Of a DNA stretch of 64,000 bases, positions 10,184-22,028 are shown piece by piece. Both the position numbers and the translations under genes were made by a program. The stretch is taken from positions 1,141,002-1,205,001 of the forward strand of contig NC_087393.1 in assembly GCF_963675165.1 (NCBI RefSeq), written 5' to 3'. Within the stretch, counting starts at the first letter, position 1, and every line of letters begins with the position of its first letter. Source of the DNA: Halichondria panicea. Lineage: Eukaryota; Porifera; Demospongiae; Suberitida; Halichondriidae. Below the pieces are notes generated by a model that worked only from the letters and a program-made list of their open reading frames with translations, searched no databases and had not been told where the DNA came from.

Positions 10184-12877
10184 ATTAATATAAAAATCTT
10201 TTAGCAACTTAATTAAGGGAAGTGCAGTGAAGAGTGATTGCAGGGAATGGTCATTAGTCTCGTGGACCAGCTGTTTGCATTGACAGGTGGTTAGTGGTTG
10301 GAGGGACGGATATGTGAAACCTCATAATTAGATTTGCCAAATCTAGCAGTGCAGCTGTGCGGTTTCACAACTTACTATAAACATTTATCAGCCACTTTGA
10401 GCGCCACGATATTCAGGGTCTGGGTCCGCGAGACTAAATGGTCATTGATCCTATAATATACTCAGCCTGCATGTATACTCATAATTATAAGCATAAGATA
10501 GTTATCTATTGATGTAAGGATGCCGGGATTCCCTAGGACTGTTCATCATTCCAGGTATATATAGTCTAACCACCAGCAATAATAACACTGCACCACACTA
10601 GCTCGTATACATGCATGCAGTAAATTGAATAATACCGTCTTTCTTCTAATTACAGCGCCACTTATTATTTTCCGGTGCACAAATAGAACAAGAAAAACTA
10701 TAAATTCCAGTTTGGCGCTTACATTCGAGTGGCGCTTAGCAATAGAACGTGTAGCTGTTTCCACAAGGCTATCATATAGATCAGTTGTCAGTTGTATATA
10801 TGTATAGATCCTCGATTAAAGGCCACGTTATATCTAATTACCCGCCAGCAAAAAACAAATTTCACAATTTACCTGGCGCTCAATTAAAAATATTTTGTGA
10901 ACTTGGCGCTTCTATTATAGAGTGGCACTGGAATTAAAAGAAAGACAGTACACCTGTAGCAAAAGCAACATTCCAGGTAAAAACCACACAAACTGCATGC
11001 ATGGATTCACAGATCTAATTTCCTCGGCTACAATGCATGCATGCATGCACTATAAGTACCGGTATAATTATATTAGCTTATGCATGTGTAACTTCGCTAG
11101 CTAGACCCCAGGCCTATAAGCTTAATAATGCATGCCCCAGAGAAGCTCCCCACTGAACTCAATAGCTTTCAGAATAATTCGTATAACACAAGACTGCCCT
11201 AAGGCATCACATGACAACAGTATGACGTGGCAGCCCTAAGGCCCACGCCTTACAATTAAAGAATAATACAATAACAATAACTCATATATAGTCACTTGGT
11301 TACACATGCAGAAGCCAGAAGTCAACTATACACAGAAGCCAGAAGGGTCATTCTGTATCAATTCAACGAAATTTAAAACGTGACCTCTTCAAAATTGCAC
11401 GAAACTTGGTATATGTATGAGGAATGGTATATGATAACATCTCAGAACAATTTTGTGTTTGTAAACAATATGGCTTCTGAGATTGAGTTAATCATTATTC
11501 TTGTGTTGTATCATTGAGCAGGTAGATTGATCTTGACACTGTATGATGATACCTCGAGACCTTCTGCTTCGCACCTGAATGTAGATAGTAGTATAATTAT
11601 GATCATTGTATTTCTTCACCATCACTTGTGATCATTCTACTACAATGTGGCATCTATATGAAGCGTCTACCATGCTCAATGAGACAATGGGGGTACATTT
11701 ATGGGATGCAAACACTAATAAAAATAAAAAGCACTCCAGCCTGTTGGTAAAAAATTAGCATTTTGTCTGTTGATACATGGACTATACTTAGGCTTAGAAA
11801 ATCACATGAGGAACTAGCAATTTCAACGGCATTATCGGTAAATCGTCGCAATGTTTGACCTACTAGTGGTACTATATGTGCTGCTACCCATAAAAATACT
11901 TAGACTGGAAACCACGCCCCTTTCTTTAGGGAAAGAGACTGGCTACGACTCGTCCCAACGGAATGCTTGGAATGTAGTGTGTGCATGAATGCGTGGGAGA
12001 GATCTAAACCACAATAATTATTGCACACTAAGTTATAATTGATTTTGTGTGAGTATTATTTTTAGCTGTACAGTTGCAGTATAACTTTTATGTCTACTAT
12101 AGCTGTTTAGATATAAGTTGTCTATCAGTACTTCCAAGGAAGCAATTCTAAAGTTGCTCTGCAAGCAGCTAACTTGGCTGGTTACAAGGCCACTGCACAA
12201 ATAACAGACAGAAGTAGCAGAGATATAGTTATTGTCCACTAACATCGTATACATGTATAGAGGGAAATTTTTGTGTTTTTCGAGGGCATTGAACCGCGAA
12301 TACCCACGAAAACAGCAACTGTCGTCAGGGGCAAACCATAAGCACGTGGCATTGTGTTCAGCGCATGCATGCACAATGCATTGCAAACAGTTGCAGTTTC
12401 CCATCTCCTTCACTTCCAAGTTGCATTATTTCCACATGGCCTCCCTTCCCAGTGGCGTATACAATGGGGGGCTTTGGGGGCTTGAGTACCCCCCTGTCCT
12501 CCCAGACAACCATGAAACTAATTCTATCACTCAGTAGCTAGCTAGCTAGCTAACTGTGCAGCTCCAGAGATACATGCAGCTCTATCTCACGGTTACAAGT
12601 AATGACCACGCCCAATTGAGCATGCGCAATCAGCATTGCCATTGCCATTCCAATGTTGTTATGTAATGCATAATAGCTGATCAAGATCCTCTGCACTCTC
12701 CCAGTCACCTCTTGCTCCACTGAGAGATACTGCAAAGCAATGACTAACACTAGAATTACTGGACATCCCCATTGCAGTGATTGACCAGTTTGCTAGGATG
12801 TACCCCTGGAGAATAGTGCATGGAGATCCTACAAGATAACTGACTCATAATTATGTCTTATTATCACACTATGCATG
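10184..12877. other. Gene-poor spacer
   Basis: This 2.7-kb stretch upstream of the secreted-repeat gene has no coding exon I can support. It presumably holds the promoter of that gene near 10,184-10,400. AT-rich sequence, several GGCGCT/AGCGCC motifs between 10,650 and 10,930, and unremarkable short open frames are all that is visible. Confidence 0.45.
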
Positions 12878-13106
12878 TACCGTATAGCGCGAAATTTTCG
12901 AGGGGCTTAATTTTCGTGGATTTCGTGGGTTAGCAATCCTACACGAAAATTAAGTCCACGAAAATCGTTCTTTACCTGCTATAACGTGCAAGATTTAAAG
13001 GCGTGGCTTCCGGTAAGCAGTCATTCCGCGAACATTGTGCAACGAAATAGTTTTAGAGGCTAATCCACGAAATATAAGTGCCTCGAAAATTTCGCGCTAT
13101 ACGGTA
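12878..13106. mobile_element. MITE family TACCGTATAGCGCG, copy 1
   Basis: A 229-bp element has ends TACCGTATAGCGCGAAATTT and the exact-type reverse complement AAATTTCGCGCTATACGGTA. Two more copies lie at 51,169-51,398 and 51,491-51,730, in the opposite internal orientation. Shared interior features include CCACGAAAATTAAG-type blocks, GCTTCCGGTAAGCAGTCATT and GGCGTGGC. The terminal TA on both sides is compatible with TA target duplication as in Tc1/mariner-type MITEs, but the superfamily is inferred only. Confidence 0.8.
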
Positions 13107-13778
13107 TTAGATCCCATTTGAATGTATTTAGCAGGGAACTATGAGCTATAGTACCGGTACTATAGATTCTGGGCTACAAACCACAACATTATACATTTTG
13201 ATACACATAAAATTATTGTAGCTAGATGCTTTGTGTAGTAACATAGTAACAGAACTAGAATGGAAGAGAGAAGCTCTAGAGTATTTTTGGCTTTGTTCGA
13301 GAGTAGTAGGAGCCGCTCGTTTCTTGGGCAGTGTGCTGTACTTTTTTGCTGCAAGGCTGCATGGGGGAGGAGCTGAATGTATGAAAGACGTGCTGCAATA
13401 AATGCAGGGGCATAAAATCGCGTGTGCTATGCACGCAGCCCCATTTTTTTCTGTGCTCTTGAGCACCCTCCTGCTTCAATCTCTAGAAACGCCCCTGCTT
13501 CCTAGTTATAGTTTTGACTCTGACCTTCCTAACTATATAGGAAGTGAATTGCCCTAATGGGCTTCCGTATTAGTTATTGGTATCTTTGATTTTATGATCA
13601 TGCTGCATGGCACTATAGATGTTGTTAAACTGAGTATATCCAGCTATATATATACAACTGGATACCCTCACACCTTAATTGATTTGTCAAATTGGCAACA
13701 TTAAAATTTGTTGCCAAATTTACTCGCTATATATACGGCTTATTATAATCACAAGCATCCAATTATGTGCTCTTACAG
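13107..13778. other. Spacer with a dispersed repeat fragment
   Basis: No supported gene. The first about 55 bases (13,107-13,160), including TTTAGCAGGGAACTATGAGC, recur in reverse complement at about 62,745-62,800 beside the recombinase relic, so this is part of a dispersed repeat. Confidence 0.45.
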
Positions 13779-14420
13779 GGATGAAGCAAGTGGTGTGTGA
13801 AGCTCCTTGTTTATGTCCACATGATGTTGTCAACATGGTGGTTAGGTCAGATGTTCTTGTAGTAGGTATGTTAATTCACAAATTGCGCAAACCCAATTGT
13901 ACTCTCGTTCATTGCAATTATGATGTAATAATGAAATTAAATGTTCCAGCCAGCAATCAGCCTGAATGTGCAGCCAGCATGCAATCAACCTGAATATGCA
14001 GTGACCGGCACATCTGATGCTGAGCAAGACATTCTGGGCATGGTAATGATTGCCCACGACGAAGAACTGCAGATGAGCCTAAGAGATGAAGGTGTGCTTT
14101 AAAGTATAGTTCATGATATTCATATATACTAATTTCATGGCATACATGCAGAAGAACACTTCAACCACCTTCACCTTCTCGAAGAGATTGGACACGGTAC
14201 CTTTGGGGTGGTCCACATAAGGCAATTTGGAGAGGGAAAATTGTTGCTGCAAAAGTCGTTAGGGCTGAAGCTGGGACTAGTGTTCACAACACTCTCCTAT
14301 CTGAAATGGAAGCCATCAGGTATAATTTTTATACCAAAACAGCATATTTCATTGCATGCTTAGTATATAGGAGCATCAACCATATCCCAACATACTGAGT
14401 CTGCTATATAAAAACAAACT
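13779..14420 (+). pseudogene. Truncated protein kinase gene relic
   Basis: Plus-strand exons are visible at about 13,779-13,865, about 13,980-14,091, 14,152-14,332 and 14,371-14,418. The third encodes the glycine-rich loop EEIGHGTFGVVH and, after a reading-frame jump of two surplus bases, KAIWRGKIVAAKVV with the ATP-binding lysine. The fourth reads like the segment following helix C (EHQPYPNILSL). The second exon follows a 28-bp imperfect duplication around its acceptor. Sequence after about 14,418 switches abruptly to the opposite-strand membrane-protein exon, so the rest of the kinase domain is missing. The style resembles the expanded tyrosine-kinase-like genes of sponges (inference). Confidence 0.68.
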
Positions 14421-15140
14421 GGTCTATTAGGGTCAGCCTATCACTGTTTATGCCAGCAAATAGTGCCAGAGCAATTCTGAATGAATGGGGGACTATAGCC
14501 ACTTCTCTGTTGTTTGGAGCGTCTTTGATTAGGGTAATACGACATCGCCACAAAATCGATCACCACAAGTGCTAGGGAGATATGCCTCAGGGAATATTGC
14601 GTCACGTTGTATAGAGATGTTAGTTGAGATTAGACGAGAGGATACCACCAAACCATTCGAGGACTGTTGAACAGTAAATTGGGTACCTAATGGAGACGAA
14701 TCTGCAGTGAGAGAGAATACTGCATGAATGGGCTCGTACTAGCTGGGCGTGGCCGGGGGACACGCTTATACATGATTTGTACTGCTGTGTTATGCAATAC
14801 TGCATCATGAATAAAATTATAAACCGTATCCAGTTATGAATATCGTTATCTTGCAATCTGCCTCCTCAGTACAAACCCTGTACATGTACATGTATTAAGC
14901 GTGTCCCCCAGCCATATGATATGTCAGAATGGGGGTCAAACCACACCCAGCTATGCTCGTACTGTACGTTTAGTCTATTCATGTCTAGCGAGCATTCATG
15001 ATGTAAACATGTACTCTATTGTGTTAGATCTACATTTCTATACACAGTACGTACCGACTACGTACCTTGTAGCTGAGCTCGAGCATTGATGACAACAGTA
15101 AGAGAAAATTAAACAACAGCACAGTAGGAAAGAATTCCAT
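14420..15140 (-). pseudogene. Broken copy 2 of the type I membrane protein gene
   Basis: A signal-peptide exon relic (15,140-15,066) still reads MEFFPTVLLF but diverges and shifts afterwards relative to the intact copies. A 5' fragment of exon 2 (about 14,690-14,420) matches 20,972-20,690 of the intact copy closely. It carries a two-base insertion (CACAAAATCG versus CACAATCG) and stops abruptly where kinase relic sequence begins. Most of the ectodomain, TM and tail exons are absent. Confidence 0.75.
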
Positions 15141-15490
15141 CCCAGATCACCCACACGCTGATACGTACTTCTTGATCTTCTGTATAATATTTGCTGGCCA
15201 CTTACTCACTCTGTTTACAAGAGCTAGCTACAGATTCACACAACTGGATGCCTTTTTATATAGCTGGCATCCCAGCTGAGCTGCAACGCTTAGACGTAAC
15301 GTCATTTCATGCATGCTACCATGCATTGTCATGTCATGTTCAATTTGAAATTCCCCCTTCCTTTTTACCTTACAAATTGTGCAATCATAGACCATCACCA
15401 CAAAATCCCCACAATACATGGAAGCACAGAAACACATTATATGATTTAGAGTCACAGTAATGTTATATGCAATCTATACATTGTTTGTGG

Positions 15491-16980
15491 TCAGCCAGTG
15501 ATGACCCTCCGCAGCATGGTGAGGGCAGTGTCTCCGTTGTCAGCTGGTACCTGTAAATGCAAAGTTCTACATAATTAATACTGTGATGTTTATATACTGT
15601 GATGCTGTTACAGTACAGGAATAGAATATCAACACACACACAAACCCCTCACATCCCACCCCCACCCCCACCCCTCACACACCCTCACCATGTGTCCAGC
15701 ATTGAGTATCCAATAGAAGGCGAGGTTTTTGTACGCCTGATAAAAGCCACCAGTGTGTTTCTTAGTGTGGTCAGTGTCAGGGTAGACGGGAATTTTCTTA
15801 GCAGCCTTAAAACTGCATGGGCAGTCCATCCCACTTGAGTTTGTCCATCCAAGCCACAGTGCCTGTAGTGATAAAAAGGTAATAATTATATGTAACCAGG
15901 AGTGCATGAGTATGTAACTATAGCAGGATACAATTAATTTCAGTGTTCCTTGCATCATCAGCACCTGTGTTCTAGTCCCTGGGTTTTTTCCTGTGTTTAC
16001 TTTACCAATATGGGAACCAAACACATTCCTAAGTAGACTTCAAACAACTTTAATTGCTAGCTCATCATGACCCATAACAAGGGACTAACCTTGAGCACAG
16101 CAGATGAGGTCCAGCTGGCCATTGTACACAGTCACATTTACCCTGCATAGAGAGTAGCTGGTCCACTGAATGAGGGAGGGTGGCAGGCAAAATAAGTATC
16201 ACACAGGTACAAGTACACCCCTCCCCACTAGCACAGACCTGTGCCGATGACATCCTTCATGAAGTCCACTTTTTGTTTCTCAAACACTTGCGCTACAGAA
16301 GTCAGTTACATTTTTTGATGAATTTGACACAGATTAATCAAAACACAAACCAACCTTCCTAAAAGTTACGTTATGAATGCATCAATTGTTACAAAATCAG
16401 GCTGGTCAAATTCAAGTGCAGGTTCCCAAAGTCAATAGAATTTAGGCTTTGATAGCGTACAATAATCGAACAACTCACATCCCCAAACCACTTTGTCCGG
16501 AATGTGGAGCTTCTGTTTGATTGGTCCGTTCATGAGTTGACTGAGTGATTGGGCATTGTACCGTTGCAGGATCCGAGGGAGGCCACGCCCACTTTGAAGG
16601 GACGTCACTTCGTCATCGTTATGACGCAGGGTGTTATAAAAGTCCACATCATCAGTCAACTGCGTGGAGGAGGTAATTGTGGATGGGTATACTAATACAG
16701 AACTGTAGTAAAGTTGGTTAAATTTCAATGACTTGATGATTTTATGAGAGCTTAGAAAGGAGCCCGTTCAGATGGTAAGTAATCTCATATTCCAAACAGG
16801 AAATTGCACTTTGTAGTGCTCAGCAATAAAATACATATTACACTTGACTCACTGCTTCAATGACATCCTCAGTCTGAGACCAGAGCTCAGTGGACCTGGC
16901 ATAGTCTCCATTGTTGAACGCAGCCTCGGTCTGTTTAGAGTAGTTTTGAATACGAGCCAGCTCCACCTCATTCACCAGCG

Positions 16981-17040
<60 letters not shown>

Positions 17041-17641
17041 AGGTTTCAAAATAAAATTATAAGAAAATAATAAATAACTTTTGGGTGGAATTGTGTCCAC
17101 TGCTCATATTACTAGCTCAAACGGGATGCTCGCTTAATTTAATTTTAAATTATATTGACATCTGATGCTAATTAAGTGTATTTACGACAAGGATTTACTA
17201 GAAACAAACAAAAAACAAACAAAAAAATTAGACAGCACAAAACTATACAGGTATAGAAAAAGCAAACAGATGCTCGGCCTTGAGAGCCGAGAATGATGGG
17301 TTAAAGAGTCTTTAACGGTGCACCAACCCTCCCCATTCATCTGTTGCAATTGCATTCAGAACTAAATAAGCTATTCACTTGGGGCCATGCTGATTGTAAG
17401 CTATATTCACATTTGAGGTAATGCTGACATAAAGTATAGAACTTATCTTAGACTTGATATTGGCTGCTGTAATACTTCTAAATCTGACCGACTTATCTTA
17501 TATAAGGCTGTATTGTATCTGATAATGGGGATGGGTCTATGTGGTTTTTCTAGGTGGCAAGCACAAAACAACTATTAACCTCTAATTTTGGTTCTTAGAA
17601 TTAGCATTAGGCATTAGTCAAATAAAAATAAATAGAGATGG

Positions 17642-17724
<83 letters not shown>

Positions 17725-18858
17725 CGTGTGTGTGGGTGGGGGGTGGGGGATTATGAGACGCTATATACACTTCGGCCAGACTGGTACAGTGTGTATTGCA
17801 GTACTCACACAGGAACTATCACTGAAAAATCAGAACTAACCGTTGCAAAAAGATACGGGCCCCACATGTTGACGTAATCTATGCAGAGGGTAAGCAAAGA
17901 GCACATGAACCACTGGGAAAGGCATAGCAACAGTGGCCTGGGGCACTCACCAATAGCAGAGATCCAGCTGTCCCCAAGACCCACACCTTTGAAGACTACT
18001 GAGACATTCCCTGCATTGATGGCCTACAAAGAATCATTACAATACTAGAATCATTACAAGCTACTACAATCGTTAGGAAAGTTAAACTGACCTCTTGAAG
18101 CACTTCAGCAAAAGCAGTTGTCATCTTTCCACCGTACGACTCACAGAATATATAGAATGGCATTTTCTGCGTGACCACAGGTCATGAGAATATGAAACAC
18201 TCAAGCTACATCCTCACACATGCTATATTAATTATGTAGAAAATCACTAATGAAAAAAACAGTGTTCACATTACATAATTGGTACCTGAAAAACAGAGTG
18301 TGTTTTAAGAAAGGCACTGAAGAGTGAGAGGAGATCCTTAGCAATCTCTGCAACGTCGGTGGTATATGCTGAGTCATCATCGACGTAGCTATATCCGGTG
18401 CCAACAGGGTTATCGATAAACAGAATATTAGTCGCCTGAGTCCAAGTGGTGTTTCTAGGCTTGAGGTTTATATCCAGCGGTCCAATCTCCATGAAGTTCC
18501 CGAAACCAGTCGATGAGCTTCCTGGTCCACCCTAGAGGAAGGAACAAACAAGACGTGTTATTGCAGCTACATGTAGTGACATTGAGAATTACCCTATTAT
18601 GATTATATAGGTATCAATAGCGATGTAATGAAAGTTGCATTCTGTACGTAAACATATTTTAATTGTAAAGGACTGGACTACAACAGAGGTACGTACCTGC
18701 AACCATAAGACGAGAGGAACTTGTTCCCTGTTCTTGCACCCATAGAGCCACCAGAACATGTGTGCAGATGTCCTCACACCCACAAAGCCCCAATCCTTGT
18801 CTGGGATGACTGGAGCTGTCGACTGGACGCTGCAAACGAGCAGCAGAAGGCAGTACAC
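15491..18858 (-). pseudogene. Carboxypeptidase copy 2 (decayed)
   Basis: All eleven exon positions of the SCPEP1-type gene can be recognised, but several lesions exist. The first exon is truncated, so the initiator and start of the signal peptide are replaced near 18,850 by unrelated sequence. Four codons (TDST) are missing from exon 1. Exon 8 lacks nine bases. Exon 9 has one extra base, so the segment with the catalytic Asp shifts frame. Exon 10 has a four-base insertion creating a stop after CCCATGCAGTTT. The Ser motif CESYGGKM persists. It is inferred to be non-functional. Confidence 0.85.
16984..17735. repeat. Split (GT)n array with about 605-bp insertion
   Basis: In the other copies this intron holds one GT array. 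Here two arrays (16,984-17,037 and about 17,643-17,735) flank about 605 bp of unrelated AT-rich sequence. The insert contains AAAC/AAAAC-rich runs near 17,205 and TTGAGAGCCGAGAATGATGG near 17,280. On the minus strand it looks like a non-coding element tail, possibly a retroelement 3' end, but I cannot identify it. Confidence 0.5.
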
Positions 18859-19152
18859 ACAGATCTAGACTGTGTGAATTTCTACAGGATGAATTAGACC
18901 ACTAGCCAGCTATAGATCTAGTGGTAATTCATCCTGATGTACTGGCCTACCCGCTTCTACACCGGTAGGCCTCTGGCTCTAGCTCTAGCATAAGTGTACA
19001 GCTAGCTAGCCGGCTAAAGGTACTAGGCCTGTGTACAGCTTTGTTTATTGATAATCGAAAAACGACCTGCACACACATATACACATAAAGAAAAAATTTA
19101 TATTGAAAATGCACATGCACACAAATAAATAAGAAATTCTATTATGCTGGTT
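18859..19152. other. Spacer with short hairpin
   Basis: About 300 bp between pseudogene copy 2 and membrane-gene copy 3. A hairpin lies at 18,882-18,934: CAGGATGAATTAGACCACTAG and later CTAGTGGTAATTCATCCTG are imperfect reverse complements. It is adjacent to the point where exon 1 of the pseudogene is cut. No gene is seen. Confidence 0.5.
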
Positions 19153-21477
19153 TCACGAGGTACAGACATCATTGTCAGGTGTAAGACTCCTGTGTCCTAA
19201 TGAAGAAGTGGATGTCCCACGAGGATGATGAAGATCATTGTTTACAAGAGTTTGTTGTCTGCAGGACAACTCTGGTGCTGACCCTTGGACGACAGTAGAG
19301 TGATTTACCGCTGAACTCGACTCAGAGAGCGAGCGATGTAGGTCTGTCATTTTATTGCCTGTGGGGCAGTAAAAATAATTCATTATAAACCATCACAGCT
19401 ATAACCAATTACATCTAGTGAATTCATTTTACCTTGGTTTTCACTCCTCTGAGTCGCCTGTGCTATAAGCGGACGTTGGCTAAGAGCCCTAGAAATAGTT
19501 TAAGTATACAATTAGTATACACATCTGATCAAATGTGCATGAAATTAACAGAGATGTGAATGCTATAGACTGTACATGTATCATGGCTTACTTATTTCTA
19601 GACTTCACCCAATAGCACAAGCACAAGCAAACTGCAATGAAGACGACAGTCATGACAATACATGTAGGTAAACCCAATCCAATTAAAAGGCCAAGGATGA
19701 GTTGTTGTTGACGAGGATCGATCGAATCACCCGGTGGAGAAGACGTCTCATTGGTCGGCTTTTCTTGAGGGATAGTTGATTCTGGACATAAGAAGTCAGG
19801 ATTCAACTCGAATGTGGCCAGAAGATATGTTTGGTTGCTACTGAATTGCTGTGAGTGGCAAGCAAGGTCTTGGACGACAGAAACAGTTGAATTACTGAAC
19901 AGTAACACATGACCATCAATCAGCTGGTGATTGATTTGCGCATCGTCAGCGAGAATGATTGTTTGGTTGTCCAGAAGGTTTGTGAGTGCAATGCTACCGT
20001 CTCTCGAAGTACCGATAAAATACGTGGCATCTTCAATCGTTGCACAGTCACCGACGTATCTCTCCGACAAGTTCAATGGATGAGGGATCACATGATCTAA
20101 CAGTCCGGGCGATACCAGCGCTAAAGTTTCACTTCGTTGCTCAATATAAACACCTTGAGGGCAGTGAAACCTTGTTTGAGTTCGCTTAAAGCCGACTCTC
20201 ATTCCCCCACGATATATCACGCTGATGTTGATTAGATTGTTGTCTGAGCAATACACTAGCAGATTATTTAAGTTTCTCGATTGCCTCACGTCCGTCACAT
20301 TGTTTCCAAAGCATACACTCCTGTTGGTGTCAGCATAAAAATGTTCAGCCGATGAGAATGAATTACCATAACCGGGTAGAACAGTGAATAAGACGTCATC
20401 GTCAAACCAGATCACATGACTGTCACTAACTAAATCAACACTAGAGAAGAATATCGGAGAGAGGCCAGTAGAGTACGATTGATACGGGGTGTCAATATTG
20501 TCGTTCAGCAGCGATAGGGACGACTGGTTCAAATCCTCAAAGTCGATGTGAACTTTGAACAACCATAAATCTACTTTAAAATGAGCAAGTGGAGTGAAGC
20601 GAACACACGATACCACACGTCCATCGTCTGATGGGCTTTTTGCGATAGAGGTGAAGCTACAGTTGACCTCTTCTTGCGGGCCAAGTATGAACTGGTCTAT
20701 TAGGGTCAGCCTATCACTGTTTATGCCAGCAAATAGTGCCAGAGCAATTCCGGCTGAATGGGGGACTATAGCCACTTCTCTGTTGTTTGGAGCGTTTTTG
20801 ATTAGGGTAACACGACATCGCCACAATCGATCACCACAAGTGCTAGGGAGATATACCCCAGGGAATATTGCGTCACGTTGTATAGAGATGTTAGTTGAGA
20901 TTAGACGAGCGGATACCACCAAATCATTTGAGGACTGTTGAACAGTAAATTGGGTACCTAATAGAGACGAACCTGCAGTGAGAGAGAATACTGCATGAAT
21001 GGGCTCGTACCAGCTGGGCGTGGCCCGGCCTCTGTTCTGACGGATGGCCGGGGGACACACTTATAGAGGATTTGTACTGCTTTGTGCAATACTGCTCTCT
21101 GTATTAAGCGTCATGAATAAAATTATAAACTGGCTATGAATATTGTTATTTTAGAATACTGCAATCTGATTGGGTTACACTCCTCAGTGCAGCAGTACAA
21201 ATGTTATATAAGCGTGTCCCCCGGCCACCTGTCAGAACGGGAGCAGGGCCATGCCCAGCTAGGCTCGTACTGTACGTCTGATAATTACATGTACGTAGAT
21301 CTAGTCTCTTCAAGTTCTATTTATGATCTACATGATGTACACGTACGTACACGTACTGTACTGTGGTTGAATCTAATTTCTATACACTAGTACATGCAGT
21401 AAGTACGTACCTTGTTGAGTTTGAGCATTGACCACAGCAGTAACAGAAAACAACAACACAGTAGGAAAGAGTTCCAT
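19153..21477 (-). CDS. Signal-peptide type I membrane protein, copy 3 (unknown family)
   Basis: Four exons fit in phase: 21,477-21,411 (signal peptide, MELFPTVLLF...NAQTQQ), 20,972-19,592 (ectodomain plus TM), 19,488-19,433 and 19,358-19,153 (cytoplasmic tail, TGA stop). Total 569 residues. The exon 2 donor is AA|GTAAGC, so splicing avoids the TAA that would otherwise end the frame after KSRNK. The ectodomain of about 450 residues has around ten N-glycosylation sequons (for example NLS, NVT, NQT), few cysteines and repeated short beta-like segments that might form a propeller (speculative). One TM (LILGLLIGLGLPTCIVMTVV, extending into AVCLCLCYW) is followed by basic KSRNK. The tail is Ser/Thr-rich. 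It is immediately downstream of a carboxypeptidase gene in each tandem copy. No known family is recognised. Confidence 0.78.
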
Positions 21478-22028
21478 GACAGATTACCCACACGCTGATA
21501 CGTACTTCTGTATAATTTGCTGGCCACTGCACTCACTATAGCTAGCTATACGGTACTTGCTTTATTATAATTATTATAGCCCAGCCATAGATATAATACT
21601 ATAAATTACAGCTGAGTAGCCTCGATCTCCAATCAGATTGCAGTATCTCAAGGGGATTGATCACACCCACTCAACTGTACCACGTGTGAATTTTGCACAC
21701 GTGAGAGGCGAGGCCAACACCCACTTTAATAAATGATATTCATCGCTATTGGTTAGCACCCACATAGAATGAATTATGATTTCATGATACTATTGCGTAA
21801 CAGGCCAGAACAAAACTCAATTAACTGTGGATAGGCTTGATTCCCGACCTCCTTCAAGGAGGGCGGCGGCGCTCGACTACAACTTTCCCATGTACAGCTT
21901 TTACATATTGCACAATCATCATTATCACTATAATTATCAGAGTTCATTAGCCACAAAAACATGGAAACACAGAAATTCTTGAATGATTTAGAGTCTTGTT
22001 ATTATGAATCTATACAATGTTTGTGTAG

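Noticed and set aside
12033-12537. Overlapping open frames of 101-128 codons on both strands
   Set aside because: Both frames are open by chance in a repeat-rich spacer; no family resemblance or exon structure.
20594-20941. Plus-strand open frame opposite the membrane protein exon
   Set aside because: It is a shadow of the long minus-strand exon, which has a signal peptide, TM and matching splice phases.
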